DNA of 64,000 bases. It comes from Heterohyrax brucei (lineage: Eukaryota > Chordata > Mammalia > Hyracoidea > Procaviidae). The DNA lies in NCBI GenBank assembly GCA_028571685.1, contig CM053154.1, positions 436,501 to 500,500 on the forward strand. The letters run 5' to 3'. Positions 24,033 to 35,300 of this stretch are shown in pieces. The translations under genes were made by a program, and so were the position numbers. Under the pieces are notes generated by a model. The model saw nothing but the letters and a program-made list of their open reading frames with translations. It made no database searches and was not told the DNA's origin. Numbering within the stretch: position 1 is the stretch's first letter; every line of letters begins with the position of its first letter.

Positions 24033-24550
24033 TCACTCCCGCAGGCCCCCCAAGAGGCCTCTCTCGGCGGAGGCATTTCCCAGGATGAAACCCACAGCCA
24101 GGGACACGGTCTGGTCGAAAGAGCCGCGTAGCTGCTCCACGTGCTGGTTCAGGGACAGCAGCTGGTCGTGCAGAGGGCCCAGGGTGGCTGCGATGTGGCC
24201 CAAATGCCCCAGGGTTTCCAGTAGGGCGTCGTTCAGCGACGAGGGAGCACGGGGCGGTGCGCGCTCCCCAAGGCGGCCAGGCAAAGGGTCCGGGTACCCT
24301 TCGGTGGGTGTTGGGGCCCGGGACGGGGAGCTGGGGGCGGGGCAGGGCACAGGCTCCCGCGGGAGAACAGGGACAGGGTCTGCGCCCTCGAGGGCGCGGG
24401 CGGAGGAGGTGAAGTTGGCCGCCGGGCCGGGCGGTGGCGGGGAGTCGGGGGCGCGAGGTGCGCCGGCGGACTTCGGTGGGGATGGGCTGAACCTGAGCCT
24501 CCAAGTGTGTTCCGCGTCGGGGTCGCGGTCGGCCAGGCGCGGCGAGGCGT
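24033..24550 (-). CDS. UTF1: UTF1 exon 2 coding part
   Basis: Begins in codon phase 1 after 'cattcccag' (Asp completed across the junction, then '[16 protein letters not shown]') and ends at TGA 24033-24035. It carries the conserved C-terminal leucine-rich region. Confidence 0.93.
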
Positions 24551-25226
24551 CTGGGAATGGGGGTGGGTGCCGGGGTCGGATCTGCCAGCCGGACTCTGCG
24601 CCCGTCCCGCCGCGTCCTCCCGGTGTCCCCCTATTCCTTCCCGTCCCTTCCCCCTTCGGTGCGGAGGCCGGTCCCACCGCCCTACCTGGGTCGTCTGGGA
24701 CGGGCGCGGGAGCGCTAGGGGCCGGACGGCGGCCACGCGGGGGGCGCCCGGGCCCAGGGGAGCGGCGGCGGCCACGCCTGTGCCCGTGGTCCCCCAACAG
24801 CGCCATGAGCTCCCGGATCTGCGCGTCGAAGGGTCCCGGGGGCTGGCCTTGCGCGTCGCGAACTTTATCCTTGAGAAATTTGTAGCGGCGACGGCACTGC
24901 GCGGGCGTGCGCCTCACTTGCTGGCGGGCCAGCGCGGCCGACACTCGGCGGTAGGTAGGCAGCGCCTGGCGGCGGTCCAGCAGCAGCGAGCGCCACACGG
25001 CCGGCTCCAGCAGCGTGGCCAGAAGCAGCTCCGTCTCCCGGGCGCTCCAGGGTGTGCGCTGCGCCGAGCCCGGCGACACTGGCAACACCGGCGCCGCCAG
25101 TGCGCCGGGCGGAGTTCCTGGGGCGTCCTCGGCCGGCCACGGCTCGCGTTCCGGGCTGACCGGCGACGGAGGCTCGGGGGTCGCGAACGGAGCGGACGGG
25201 GGCGGCCGTCGGGGCCGCAGCAGCAT
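24033..25226 (-). CDS. UTF1: Undifferentiated embryonic cell transcription factor 1
   Basis: A chromatin-bound transcriptional co-regulator of pluripotent cells and germ cells. Two exons, 25226-24686 and 24550-24033, join to 352 residues (human 341). The start is the Met of '[10 protein letters not shown]', as in human; an in-frame upstream ATG at 25292 is not used in this model. A Pro-rich N-terminus (1-55) is followed by the Myb/SANT-like domain (about 57-145) with '[12 protein letters not shown]', '[12 protein letters not shown]' and '[16 protein letters not shown]'. A Pro/Arg-rich middle follows, then '[15 protein letters not shown]' and the C-terminal leucine-rich segment (last 68 residues, '[18 protein letters not shown]'), known in the family for binding other factors. 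The 135-nt intron (donor gtaggg, acceptor ttcccag) contains no in-frame stop. The gene sits in a CpG island. Confidence 0.96.
   Translation of the reverse strand: MLLRPRRPPPSAPFATPEPPSPVSPEREPWPAEDAPGTPPGALAAPVLPVSPGSAQRTPWSARETELLLATLLEPAVWRSLLLDRRQALPTYRRVSAALARQQVRRTPAQCRRRYKFLKDKVRDAQGQPPGPFDAQIRELMALLGDHGHRRGRRRSPGPGRPPRGRRPAPSAPAPVPDDPGRAVGPASAPKGEGTGRNRGTPGGRGGTGAESGWQIRPRHPPPFPDASPRLADRDPDAEHTWRLRFSPSPPKSAGAPRAPDSPPPPGPAANFTSSARALEGADPVPVLPREPVPCPAPSSPSRAPTPTEGYPDPLPGRLGERAPPRAPSSLNDALLETLGHLGHIAATLGPLHDQLLSLNQHVEQLRGSFDQTVSLAVGFILGNASAERGLLGGLRE
24686..25226 (-). CDS. UTF1: UTF1 exon 1 coding part
   Basis: Encodes residues 1-180 including the whole Myb/SANT-like domain, ending 'PVPDDP' plus one base before the donor 'gtaggg'. 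Confidence 0.94.
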
Positions 25227-25784
25227 CCTGGATGCGCGCGGCGGGACGCGGGGTCGGGAGCTGGAGGCGGGCGCCGCACGTGCCGCCCACACGCGTTCTG
25301 ACGGCCTGCGCGGCGGTGCCGCCCGCCCCCGGAGCCAGGTCTACGCGTCCCGCCCCTCGGCGGGCCCGCCCCTCGCGTCCCGTACCCCCGCCCCGACGGG
25401 CCTGGTTCCTCTGCGGCTGCTTGGGTTCGGCTGTGCGCTCGCTTGCCCTTTCATGGTCCTCACAGGCGACGAGGGGACGGAGCAGAGCCCTGCTAATGGA
25501 GAAGAGCTTCCGGCGCAAGAGTGCATTCTAAGAGCGTTTTAATTCATGCACGCCCTGTGTACGGCATACAGTTCTCTGGACTTCTTTGTTGGGGTGAGAG
25601 CACACAGCCTGGAGGCGCCCCAACAACTTCCACTGCACAATCCAGTGGTGGCGGTTGCGGTTTTAGGTTGTGCAGTAATCGCCGGCCCGCTCCAGAGCGT
25701 TTCCGCCGGCACGGTCAACATAAACTTGGCGTTCTCCAGACGAAGACCACCGCCTTCTCACCGGTAACCATTCCTCATCTTTGG

Positions 25785-26030
25785 TTTCGTATATTTGCTA
25801 ATTTAATATAAACAAGGCCATGTAGTGCTTGGTTTTTGGCAGTTATTTTTCGTGGTGCGTTTCCAAGGTTCACCCACCCTGCTGTATCAGGATTTTTGTC
25901 TTGACAGCTGCCTAGTATTCCATTGTATGCCTACACCACCTTCTGTCTGCCCAGTCATCTGGTGACGCAAGTTCTGGTTGCCTCCAGCTTTGGAAATTGT
26001 AACAGGTGATGCAATGAACGCGGTGTACAG
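25785..26030 (-). mobile_element. L1 3' end, old
   Basis: Contains 'gcctagtattccattgtatg' and the following 'gttgcctccagctttggaaattgtaa', which resemble the well-known L1 3' region in antisense orientation. It is strongly diverged. Confidence 0.6.
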
Positions 26031-26467
26031 ACTTCTGCTTGCCTCCTGTCTTCCCAGGCGGTGACCCCTACGAGGTGGCCTGTACTTTGGCCTCTGTCAC
26101 CTTTGGTCAGGTTGTTGTGTCTCTAGCTTTGCAAAGAAGAGTCGCACAGCAGGCGTGTCCACGGCTCCCTTGGCTCAGTGCGGTCTTTCCCCGTGTGTCC
26201 CCACCTGACCCTGTGGTTCTTGGTGTGTGCTTCTGTGGACGGATGCTGGACTCGTGTCCCGTTTGGGCGTGTTCTCTCTTCTAGTTCTCGGTGTGTGCTT
26301 CTGCTGCTGATGGACGCTGGACTGACTTGTGCCTGTCCACTGTGGGGCTGTTCTGGGTAGAGCTGCGTGTGCATTCCAGTACTTTCTTGGTGGACACAGC
26401 CGTCCTTTCTCAAGAGTCTACCGGCAGAGCTGAAACAGCAGGTGTGCAGACGCCCTGTGTCCAGCGT

Positions 26468-26880
26468 TAGTGGACTTGTTGTGAGGCGCCATCGAGTCGG
26501 CTCTCAATCGCAGCGACCCTGTGAACAACAGAACGAAACACTGCCCGGGCTTGCGCCATGTCCACAGTTGTTTTTATGCTTAAGCCCACTGTTGCGGCCA
26601 CTGTGTCAGTCCATCTCGTCGAAGGTCTTCCTCTTTTTTGCTGACCCTCCACTCTACCAAGCACGATGTCATTTTCCAGGAACTGGTCTTTCCTGACAAC
26701 ATATCCCAAGTGTGTAAAATGCAGTCTCGCCGTCTTTGCTTCCAGGGGGAACTCTGGTTGTCCTTCTTCCAGAACAAATCTGTTGGTTCTTTTAGCTGTC
26801 CATCATGCAGTCAACAGTCTTCTCCAGCCCCACAATTCAAAAGCATCAGTTCTTCTTCTGTCTCCTTTGTTAGTGGACTC
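26468..26880 (-). mobile_element. RTE-type LINE, 3' end
   Basis: The minus strand encodes the C-terminal end of an RTE reverse transcriptase polyprotein, 'DIVLGRVEGQQKRGRPSTRW' followed by 'TDTVAATVG', as in BovB/RTE elements. The element ends near 26486 with a tail containing 'attgagagccgactcgatgg', which resembles AfroSINE tails. It is truncated at the 5' end. Confidence 0.8.
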
Positions 26881-27239
26881 AGTCCATGGTTTTCTAGGTG
26901 GCTGGCCAACCAGCACCCCGAGTCCCAGCAGCCCTGGCTGTGGTTGGGTTGGTGGCGGCACTGCCGGGCCTGCACCCTGAGTCCAAGTGGCCCAGGCAGT
27001 GGTGGTTGGCTTGTTGATGGCACCGCTCGGCCCGCACCCCGATTGCCAGCGGCCCCGGCTGTGGTTGGCTTGGTGTCTGCGCTCAGCATTGTCAGTCTTT
27101 CAGCTCTGGCGGGGGAGGGAGGCATCGTTCTTGATTTCACTTTGCATTTCCTCGATGGCTGATGGCGTGCCACCTGGGCGCTGGGAGAGCCCTTTCCTGA
27201 GGGGCTTTCTGAGCCTTTGTCCACTTTAAAAGGGACCGC

Positions 27240-27760
27240 GGGTGTTGCTTCTGGTTACCCTTTGAGTCCTTTGCTGGATACGCGTCTTCTAAGTGTCTTT
27301 TCCCAGCCTGTGGCTTGCTTTTTCAGCCTTTTAGTGGAGTCTTTTTGATGAACACAAGTTCTTAATTCTTGTGAAATTTGCCTTGCAGTCAGGTTTTGGG
27401 TGGCTGTTCCTTGTGCACCCCAAGAAGTCTTTGCCTGTGCCTGGCCATGCCTGTCACGTTGGGGCCGTGATGCGTCTCAGGTGACTCCAGCCCCAGCTTT
27501 CCTCTCCCCGTCTGCTGACCGGGAACGGCAGTGCCCTCTGCTGTAGACCGCTGCACGCTGTGTGCACACTGCTTTGTGGCATGTCTGTCTGTCTGTCCTC
27601 ACCAGCGCCTCACTCTTCATTTCTGACCCTTTTATTGTAAGCACTGACACTTCTAGGTCTCCAGCTTTCCTTCTGCAAGGTTATTTGGCAATGCTAGATT
27701 TTTTTCATGCACATGTAAATTTTAGAACCAGTTAATTGTAACAAAATACCTGGGCGTTTA
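27240..27760. mobile_element. Diverged L1 fragment
   Basis: Segments such as 'agcctgtggcttgctttttc' and 'ttcttaattcttgtgaaatt' resemble the L1 region found in many mammalian L1M families. Boundaries and subfamily cannot be set by eye. Confidence 0.5.
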
Positions 27761-28079
27761 ATCAAGGTTAAACAGAGAACTGCAGGTCCACTTAGGGAGA
27801 GCTGACACACTGCCAACACCCCAACACCCCAGCCCCCAGCACCCCAACACCGGTTCCCTGGTCAGCAGATGGGCGGCGGCTCCCGGTCCCTCCCTCCTTC
27901 TTCGCTGTCAGAGTCACTCTAGGATTTTAAGATGGAGGTCTGTCTGGCACATCCTTGTTAGATTGTATTCTATAAAGTTGGTGGGTTTGAAATGACTCTA
28001 AGTGTTTTTTTAAAATTTGCTTAAAGTTGTTTGTCTGCATATTTGTAAATATAGTCACAAATTTCAGACCTTACTACAA

Positions 28080-28140
28080 AGAAAACCATGGGCCCAGATG
28101 GCTTCCCTGGTGAATTTTTCCAGACATTTAAGAGAGAAAC
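28080..28140 (+). mobile_element. L1 ORF2 fragment
   Basis: A short reading frame 'GPDGFPGEFFQTFK' matches the conserved L1 reverse transcriptase segment (usually GPDGF then EFYQTFK). The match is lost after about 60 bp. Confidence 0.6.
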
Positions 28141-28362
28141 ACCATCAACCTTAGACAGATACCCAAGGAATAGACAGGCGGGAGCCGAGGGCGATGTGAC
28201 ATCCGGCAGAGCCTCTGCAGCCCACAGGGGTGTTGGTCAGTGTGTCTCACTTGCACCAATTCAAAATCTAAACAAACGTTACAGCAAATTAAAAAAACCA
28301 AAGCTGTTCCCATCAAGTAATCCAGCAATATTTTGGAAGCGTAATATGCGTGACTAATGACT

Positions 28363-28525
28363 GCTTGAAACCGTGGTGGCCTAGTTGTTAAAAGCCACGG
28401 GAGCAGCTCCCCAGAAAGTCGGCAGTCAGAATCCGCCAGGCCCTCCTTGGCAGCCCTGTCCCGGGGGCTCGTTGGGAGTCAGAATCAGCCTGACGGCAGT
28501 GAGTTTGCCTTTTGGTTTGTGTTTG
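28363..28525 (+). mobile_element. AfroSINE
   Basis: Head 'gaaaccgtggtggcctagtt', central 'ggcagtcagaatccgccagg' and tail 'gttgggagtcagaatcagcc' followed by 'gacggcagtgagtttgcc' and a T-rich end. Near full length. Confidence 0.9.
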
Positions 28526-30547
28526 TTAAAAACTTACTCAGCGTAAGAAGATTTCATCCAAACGAAAGCTCTCTAACTCGTTGAAACCAAGCCTTCCTAA
28601 TATCAAAGCAGACTTTTAAAAAGTTAAGATATGACTCTTACACACATGCAGATGTGCATCAGAGATTTATTTGATTCATGTGGAACGCTGCAGAATGGTG
28701 ACATCAGTTCAAAGATTTCAAAAGACAGGGAAGTTACACTGACTTGTTTGTACAGTTCCAGATGGACGCAGCTGATGTCCTACAGGCAGTGGGGCTGTGC
28801 CGTGGTAGCAAATGGACAGAGGCCATCAGCAGATCAGCGTGGGATTTCCAAGAGCCGAACCCTAACCTCTGTTAGAGAAGGGATCCAAGTTACAGTCCCT
28901 GCAGAATTAAGTAATTCTTGGGTGACATGTTAGACTCGAGAGGCCAAGCAGTCTGCATAGAAGAAGGTCACCCCCACCCCTGGTGGGCGCCTGAGCCCAT
29001 GGACTCTCCTAGCTGGGAGTCTTCAGTGTCTCATCAGAGCAGGGTCTGAACCTCTGGTCAGCGTTGGGGCCGCGGGAGCACGTGCCCTGTGCCCTGTGCC
29101 CTGTGGGGGTACGCCTAGCACTCTGCCTGTAGTTCTGGGCTGAGTGCAGGTGCTGGCTCTGCCTGCTGGTTGTGGGTTTTAGTCTTTGCACGTGAAAGCA
29201 GTAGCAGTCACCTGGAGGTGACCACAATTCACGATGGCCCCTTGTGTGTTAGCAGAACTGGCTGAGTTTTTGGAACGAGCTGACTGGGCCTTTCTCGGAG
29301 GCAGCCCTGGGTGGACTCAGCCTGTCGTGAGCAGCTGGCCACCTGGACAACGCTGTGTTGTAGGTTGGTGTCATGCGGATTCGCCTCAGGCAGACCCCAC
29401 GTGTGCGGGGTAGCAGCGCTCCACCGCATTTCCACGGCTGTGCCCTTCGGGGACTGGATGGCCAGGTCCGCACTGCAGCTCCCAGTAGATGCTGTGCTGC
29501 TGCCCCCTCCCCTCCCGCCTGCCCTCTGGCCGCAGGCTGCCCGCATTAACATGACTTCACATTCCGCTGTTCTCATTAGCATCACTTTACCACTGGCCGG
29601 CAGACCCGGGGCCCAGGCCCAGGCCTCGATTGTTCATTACAGGAACCTTTCCAGAGACCCATCAGCTCCTGCATAGCAGCACCCGCCTGCTGTGGGTGCT
29701 CGGGACCCTCCCTGGTGGGGTTTGGCGACCCTAAACGTGATGGTTACAGAGTCGGCATCGGTGGGTCTGACTCGTCTCGTGGCATCTCTCATGGTCAGGG
29801 TGGAGTTCGTGATTTTAGTGGCTGGTTTTCAGAAACCTCTCTTCTGGGGTGCCTCTGAGTGGACTCAGAAACCCAAACTTTCTGCCCGAAGCACTACCCG
29901 TGAGGGCCACCCCGGGATGCCAGAGGTTGTAGCAGGGCCTTTTGGGAATTATAACCAAGCCCCTGCATTGAAATACTCACCTTAAACCAGACTTCAGGGT
30001 CTCCACAAATGCCAGCCCCCCCTAAGGTGGCCAGAGCCCCACTGAGGTCATACTCTCCGGCCTTGCTGGATGGACAGTGAACCCAATTCTGTCAGCAGAC
30101 TTTTGGTGATGGGAGGCATTGTGCGTGTGAGCTTGGGGTGCTGGCTGGGGTCGGTGGGCTGCTGGGCACAGGGAGGGGTCACTAGTCAGCAAGAGGCAGG
30201 TTGGGGTTGAGTCTTCCAGGAGAGATGTCCTGGAGGAGCAGCAGAGTGCCAGCCCCGGCTTTCAGTGTGGGTGACAGTGAAGAACGAGGTTCTCAGGGTG
30301 CAGCCTGAGTTGGAAACCAAGTCAGCTGGGATTTGGGGGACTGCGCGCTTGGGCATCTGTCTGTCCTGTGCACACTTGGGCATCTGTCTCGTGCTGAGCA
30401 CTTGTCACAGCTCAGGGCCCCTTTAGCTGCTTGCTGGGGGTGGGGCCTCGGTATGCCCCAGTGGAGATGATCTCAGCCCACAGGACAGGTGGCACTTGAG
30501 GGACACGAGTGAAGGAACCCCACGGACATCCTCCGGGTAGAAACGAT

Positions 30548-30553
30548 TTTATT
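30548..30553 (-). terminator. Candidate KNDC1 poly(A) signal
   Basis: AATAAA on the minus strand about 1.6 kb beyond the KNDC1 stop codon, which would give a 3' untranslated region of a length similar to that recalled for human. Other sites are possible. Confidence 0.45.
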
Positions 30554-32153
30554 TAGAAACCTGTGCCCCGTAATGTCAAGTGGCATGCAGACAGCCATGC
30601 AGCAGCTGGACACGCTGGTGGGACAGGCATCGTTGTCGCATGGTGATCGGCGCTGGACAATGATTGCCACCCGGGCTTATGACGCTGTTTCTGTTAAATA
30701 CAAAATCTGTACTTGTGCGAGTTGATTGGCAGAACATGATGTGGTAGAAAAGCGTAAAAGACTGAGGCATGTTTGCGTGGAGGGAATGCCGGGGCCCCGG
30801 TGGGCTGGGTGGGCGATGCTGACCGTGTGCCACCTGCACAGGACAAACCCAGCGTTTGTCACAAGTGGCAGCTTCCCCAGAAATACCCCAGAAATACCCT
30901 CGCTTGTTGCTGTAAGGAATCACTAATTCTAAAGGCTCAGATTGCCTTTTTGGAAGGAATTTGCGAGGTACCTAAGAGCTGATGGTGCCTGGGGGTTGTC
31001 CACGGGGTCTGGCTGCTCTGCAGTGGGGCCAGGCGTGCACAGGGTGGGTGGCTGTCTCCTTGGGCCCCTGGTGGGACTGTCCTTGCGGCTCCCCTCCAGA
31101 GCTGCCCTGTCCTGACTCCCACCTCACTGGTCAGAAGGCCTTCTTCCACTGTGTGTGCAGACGGTCCCAGCAGTGGACCCCTTGGAAGTCAGGACTCTGG
31201 ACCGTCGAGGCAGCAAGCCTGGCCCCTCAGCCTGGTTGGAGAAAGCACGAGCACTGGAGGCCCACAGAGGCAGTTGGGGGGGCCAGGGGGAGGGCTGGGC
31301 AGGCGACCCTGAGCTGCTGCAGCTACTGGAGGTGGAAGGGCTACGGCCGGCCACCCCGCCGGTCACGTGTTGGGTGGAGGATGCTCGCGCCCAAGACTGC
31401 ACCTCTGCTCTGTGGCTTGGGGCTGCGGCCGGCAGGCAGTTCTCTAGGAATCAGGGTGTTCTCTGAGACGCCCGCTGTCCTGGGAGCCAGGCCAAGCTGC
31501 AGCTGCAGGCACGTGGGTCCCGGCGGAGGCAGGATTCAGCACTGTAGGGGGCTGCTTCCTTGCCCCGCAGGGGTCCTGCTGGATGTGGCTGAGAGCTGCA
31601 GGGGCACCCCAGGCTCACGCAGCAGTTCTGGAACCCCTGGAGCAGAGGGTTGGCACATCAGGTCACTGGCCAGCAGAATCTTGCTTTTCCTGGTGCGTTT
31701 TGGTCCCTGTGTTGCTGCCATGAGGCCAGTTCACAGAATTTCGGCTCAGCGATCTAGGAGTCATTTTGAGGGGCTGGTTCACTTGAGAAAGGGGTGTCTA
31801 TGACGTTCATGGATGGGAATGCAGCTCTGAGGACCTGACCGACTGACTCCCATTGGTTGTAATTCAGCAGAGGCTCCCCAGGCCCCCCGTCCTACCCTGT
31901 CCTGGCTGTCTGCTGGGGAGGAGAGGCAGTTCCAGGGTCTTTGGGGCCCTCTGAGCCACCCTTCCTGCTCTGCTCAGGTCCCGGAGTGGAGCAGCCGCGT
32001 CCACTGATGCCTGGTTCTCCTTCCACTTGGGTTTTGGGGAGTAGCTGTCGAATGCCCTGGCACAGTGTTTCGGCTGGGAGGCCTTGGGGACAGGCTCCTT
32101 CCTGCCCCTCTTCCCTCCTCCCACAGGCTCTGTCCCCACCCTGGAGTTCTGTG
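30554..32153 (-). other. Probable KNDC1 3' untranslated region
   Basis: Lies between the KNDC1 stop codon and the first canonical poly(A) signal. No other gene and no clear transposon is seen in it. The extent is inferred. Confidence 0.45.
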
Positions 32154-32385
32154 TTACTGGAACGTCGCTTTCATCCTGCGGAACTTGTCCTGGATCTTTC
32201 GTGAATGTTTCTCGCTGGCGGCCTGGTGCGTGGTGGCCTTCCTGTCCGCGGCCAGGATGGAGACGTCGGCCCCGCGGAAGCGTGCGATCCTCTGCTTGAG
32301 GAAGGACTGGAGCTTGGAGTCGGGGACGAAGGTGTAGGGGTTCTCCTGGAAGGCGTGCACCTGGCTCACCACCTTGGCTAGGTTT
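32154..32385 (-). CDS. KNDC1: KNDC1 terminal coding exon
   Basis: Acceptor 'ccccaacag'. Encodes 'NLAKVVSQVHAFQENPYTF' through 'SEKHSRKIQDKF' to TAA at 32154-32156. Phase 2 entry agrees with the previous exon. Confidence 0.95.
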
Positions 32386-35300
32386 CTGTTGGGGAGGGTG
32401 AACTTAGTTCCAGAGGGGCAGAGGCAGCGGGCGCGGGCTTCCGCGGGGTGGGAGCGGCGGGTGGCGGCTCCTGAGGTGTGTCAGCATCACCCTTCCGAGC
32501 ACCAAAACCAGAGGGTGCCTTCTGTGTACCTGTTCCGCAGACTGCACTTCACGTCATTTCTCAGATGTTTCTCCGTCCGCCTGTCTGTCCGTCTGTCCAT
32601 TTGTCAGTCTGTCCGCCTGTTTATCCATCTGTCCACCTGCCTGTTGTCTGTCCATCTGTCCATCCATCCACTCATCCATTCATTTAGCCACCCAGTCATT
32701 GCGATCCATCTGTCCTTCCACCTGTGTGTCCATCCACCATTCTTTGTCTGTCCATCCATTCATCTGTCAGTCTGTCCATCGCTCACTCACCCACCCACAT
32801 CCATCCACGCAGAGTCCACAGATTTTACTGGAAATCTGCTCTGTTAGGCCGTGTCAGTGCCGAGGATTCCAACACAAAGTCCTGTGTCACCTGTCAGGGC
32901 CCAGCTCAGTCTGGCAGACAGGGAAATTCAGACTATTTAAGTGACATTGTCTGCTGGTGAGCCGGGTGTTATCTCTCCCAGCCCCTGTTCAGTGTGTCAC
33001 CATGGCAGCTTAAAATTGGCAGTGGTGGAGATTTGGTACACGCTTCAAGCCAGGCGTGTTCTCTCGAGAGCCACGTATTCAGCAGGCACCTGCACACTGC
33101 TGAGTGTGACCCGAGAACAAGGGAGTCTGAGTTCTGCCTGGCGAACTGTGGGCTGTGTGGACAGAGACGCCCATCGTGATGATGGGTGAAAAGCCCTTGT
33201 GTCCACTATGAGTGACAGACATGTGTCATGTGCACACGTACGTACACAGATGGGCACATATGCCCACACACGCAAGTCACCATGCACACACACATACATA
33301 TACAGACATGCACACGGGCACACATGCACACGTGTCCACTGACATGAATGCACAAGTACACAGTACACATGTACTCGTGGACACACATGTGCAAACAGTA
33401 CTCACATGCACACATACACGCTTATGTGCATAACATGCATGTACTAATGCATACAACACGTACACAGACACCTGTGCATACACATGCACATATACTGACA
33501 CGCATGCACACATAATACACATGCACAACACGTGTACTCAGACACCTGCACACACACACATACACACATGCACACACAAACTAGGACAAGCACACACCAG
33601 CTCTTCACCCAGGCTCTTTGAATTGCAAGTTACACTTGACTTCTCATTTCTGTTTGAGTAGGTTTTCTAATCTTCTACAAGCATACATTTGTTAGTATCG
33701 TATTATTCTAAAAGTTGGTGATGATCTGGGAAGGAGGCTTGGTGTCTGGCAGTGAGGACCCGGGACCCAAGTCCTCTGGATCCTGTTCACAGAATGAGGC
33801 TGCCTGCCCTGCCGTTGGGAACAGTGGCAGCCTCTGAGCTGTGGCCAGGGACAAGGACACCAGGCAGGGACAGCTGACCCTCCTTTGAGAAATGCTAGGG
33901 GCCGTAGGGGTGAGTGGGGGAGAGACCAGCGTGAGAACAGAAGGTAGGCAGTACGTCGTGTCGTGGGGGTGGGTGAGGGAGGGAGAGGCCAGACTGAGGG
34001 CAAACTGGGGGGGTGGGTGTGAGGGGTGTCTGGCTCAGTGGGCTGGGGTGCTGGGGGCAGAGGTGGGTGAGGTGTGCCCAGGCTTTCCTGGAGACCTAGG
34101 AAAGAAGAAGCTGGAGGTCCTTCAAGGGTGGTGGGAGCACTGACGCCCTGTGGCGAGGTGAGGGGGGCACCCCGACTCTGAGGAGCAGAAGGGCTGGGAG
34201 GGGGCTCCTCACCTGAGCTTGATCCACCCGTGGGCCCCCCAGTCATGGGGACGCCCCCCTTCAGTCCCGCCAGGTTGTGGGGAAGCTTCCCCACCCTGTC
34301 GGCCCGACCCGGTCGTGGTGAAGCCCCCGTCAGTCTCACCTGAGCTTGCTCCACCTGTGGGCCCCGTTGGTCATGGTGAAGCCGCCCGTCTCCAGCTGCT
34401 GAATGTGCATGGCCAGGAGGTGGGCCGAGGGGATGGTGGGCTGGGCCCGGAAGCGCCGTCCTTCCATCAGACACAGACTGTCACTCTTGAGAAAGACCTG
34501 GCCACGGGTAGGGGGCAGGCCGGGGGAGATAAGGGAAGAGAGGGAGGAGGAGGGAGAGGTCAGGGGCTTCCCAGCTCCGGCCCAGTGTGTGTGAGCAGAC
34601 AGCCGTAGACACCTGGACTGGATTTTAGGGTCATGAATCAAAAGTCTACAGTCAAGGTCCTAAACGGACACAGAAACTTTGCACTTCATGCCATGGAAAA
34701 AACAGATTAGTGTCCTTGTTCTCTGCTGTGTCCTGAAAAAGAGCCGGGGTGGCCCAACTTGTTCAGAGAAGACCTAGCGGGGGACAGAGGTGCTCGAGGA
34801 CAGAGACACTCACCTCCTGTCTCTGGGGTTGAGTGGGCCACTCCCTGGTTCTGCCCACCATTCAGGGAGCCCAGCGGGGGACTGCCCAGGCTCTGTGCCC
34901 CTCTGTGTATTCACCCGGAGGGACAGCTGGGTACCTGGTCCCCACATAGGGCAGCTGTGCCTATGTGCGTGCATTAGCGTGTACCCAGGCCTGGCCTCAG
35001 CACTTGGAACTGTGTCAGGAGTCAGACCAATAGGGCCTGGAGGGAGTGTGGCCCAGGGTGGGCTCCTTAGCGCAGGTCGAGAAAGACTCTGCTCAGGGTG
35101 CTCCTGGCCAGGGCCACAGGGAGCATGGCCCCGTGGATGCTGGGTCGGGCCATGTGCCACCAGTAAGCCGCTCAGGTGACTGAGCCCGTACCTCCACGGC
35201 TTTCAACTCCTCCATAATCTCCGCAATCTTGGCAGGTAAGATTCTCCAGGCCTGAAACAGAAGCATGGGTGAGCCTTGTGGCTGTGCGGGCCCCACACCT

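Larger units (their letters stand above)
24000..25480. other. CpG island over UTF1
   Basis: CpG dinucleotides are dense through the whole UTF1 gene and about 250 bp upstream, clearly more than in the flanks. No TATA box is seen upstream, which fits a CpG-island promoter near 25.3 kb. Confidence 0.7.
25500..30540. other. Repeat-rich region between UTF1 and the KNDC1 3' end
   Basis: No gene is recognised. It holds diverged L1 pieces (25785-26030, 27240-27760, 28080-28140), an RTE LINE 3' end (26468-26880) and an AfroSINE (28363-28525). The remainder, including 28530-30540, has no feature I can name. Confidence 0.5.

Noticed and set aside
25290-25292. Upstream in-frame ATG for UTF1
   Set aside because: The next in-frame ATG at 25226 begins '[10 protein letters not shown]', identical in register to the human start. 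The upstream 22 residues resemble 5' untranslated sequence.
24033-25292. UTF1 as a single uninterrupted 419-residue frame
   Set aside because: The 45 residues between 24685 and 24551 have no counterpart in human UTF1 and are bounded by good GT and AG sites; removing them restores the family sequence.
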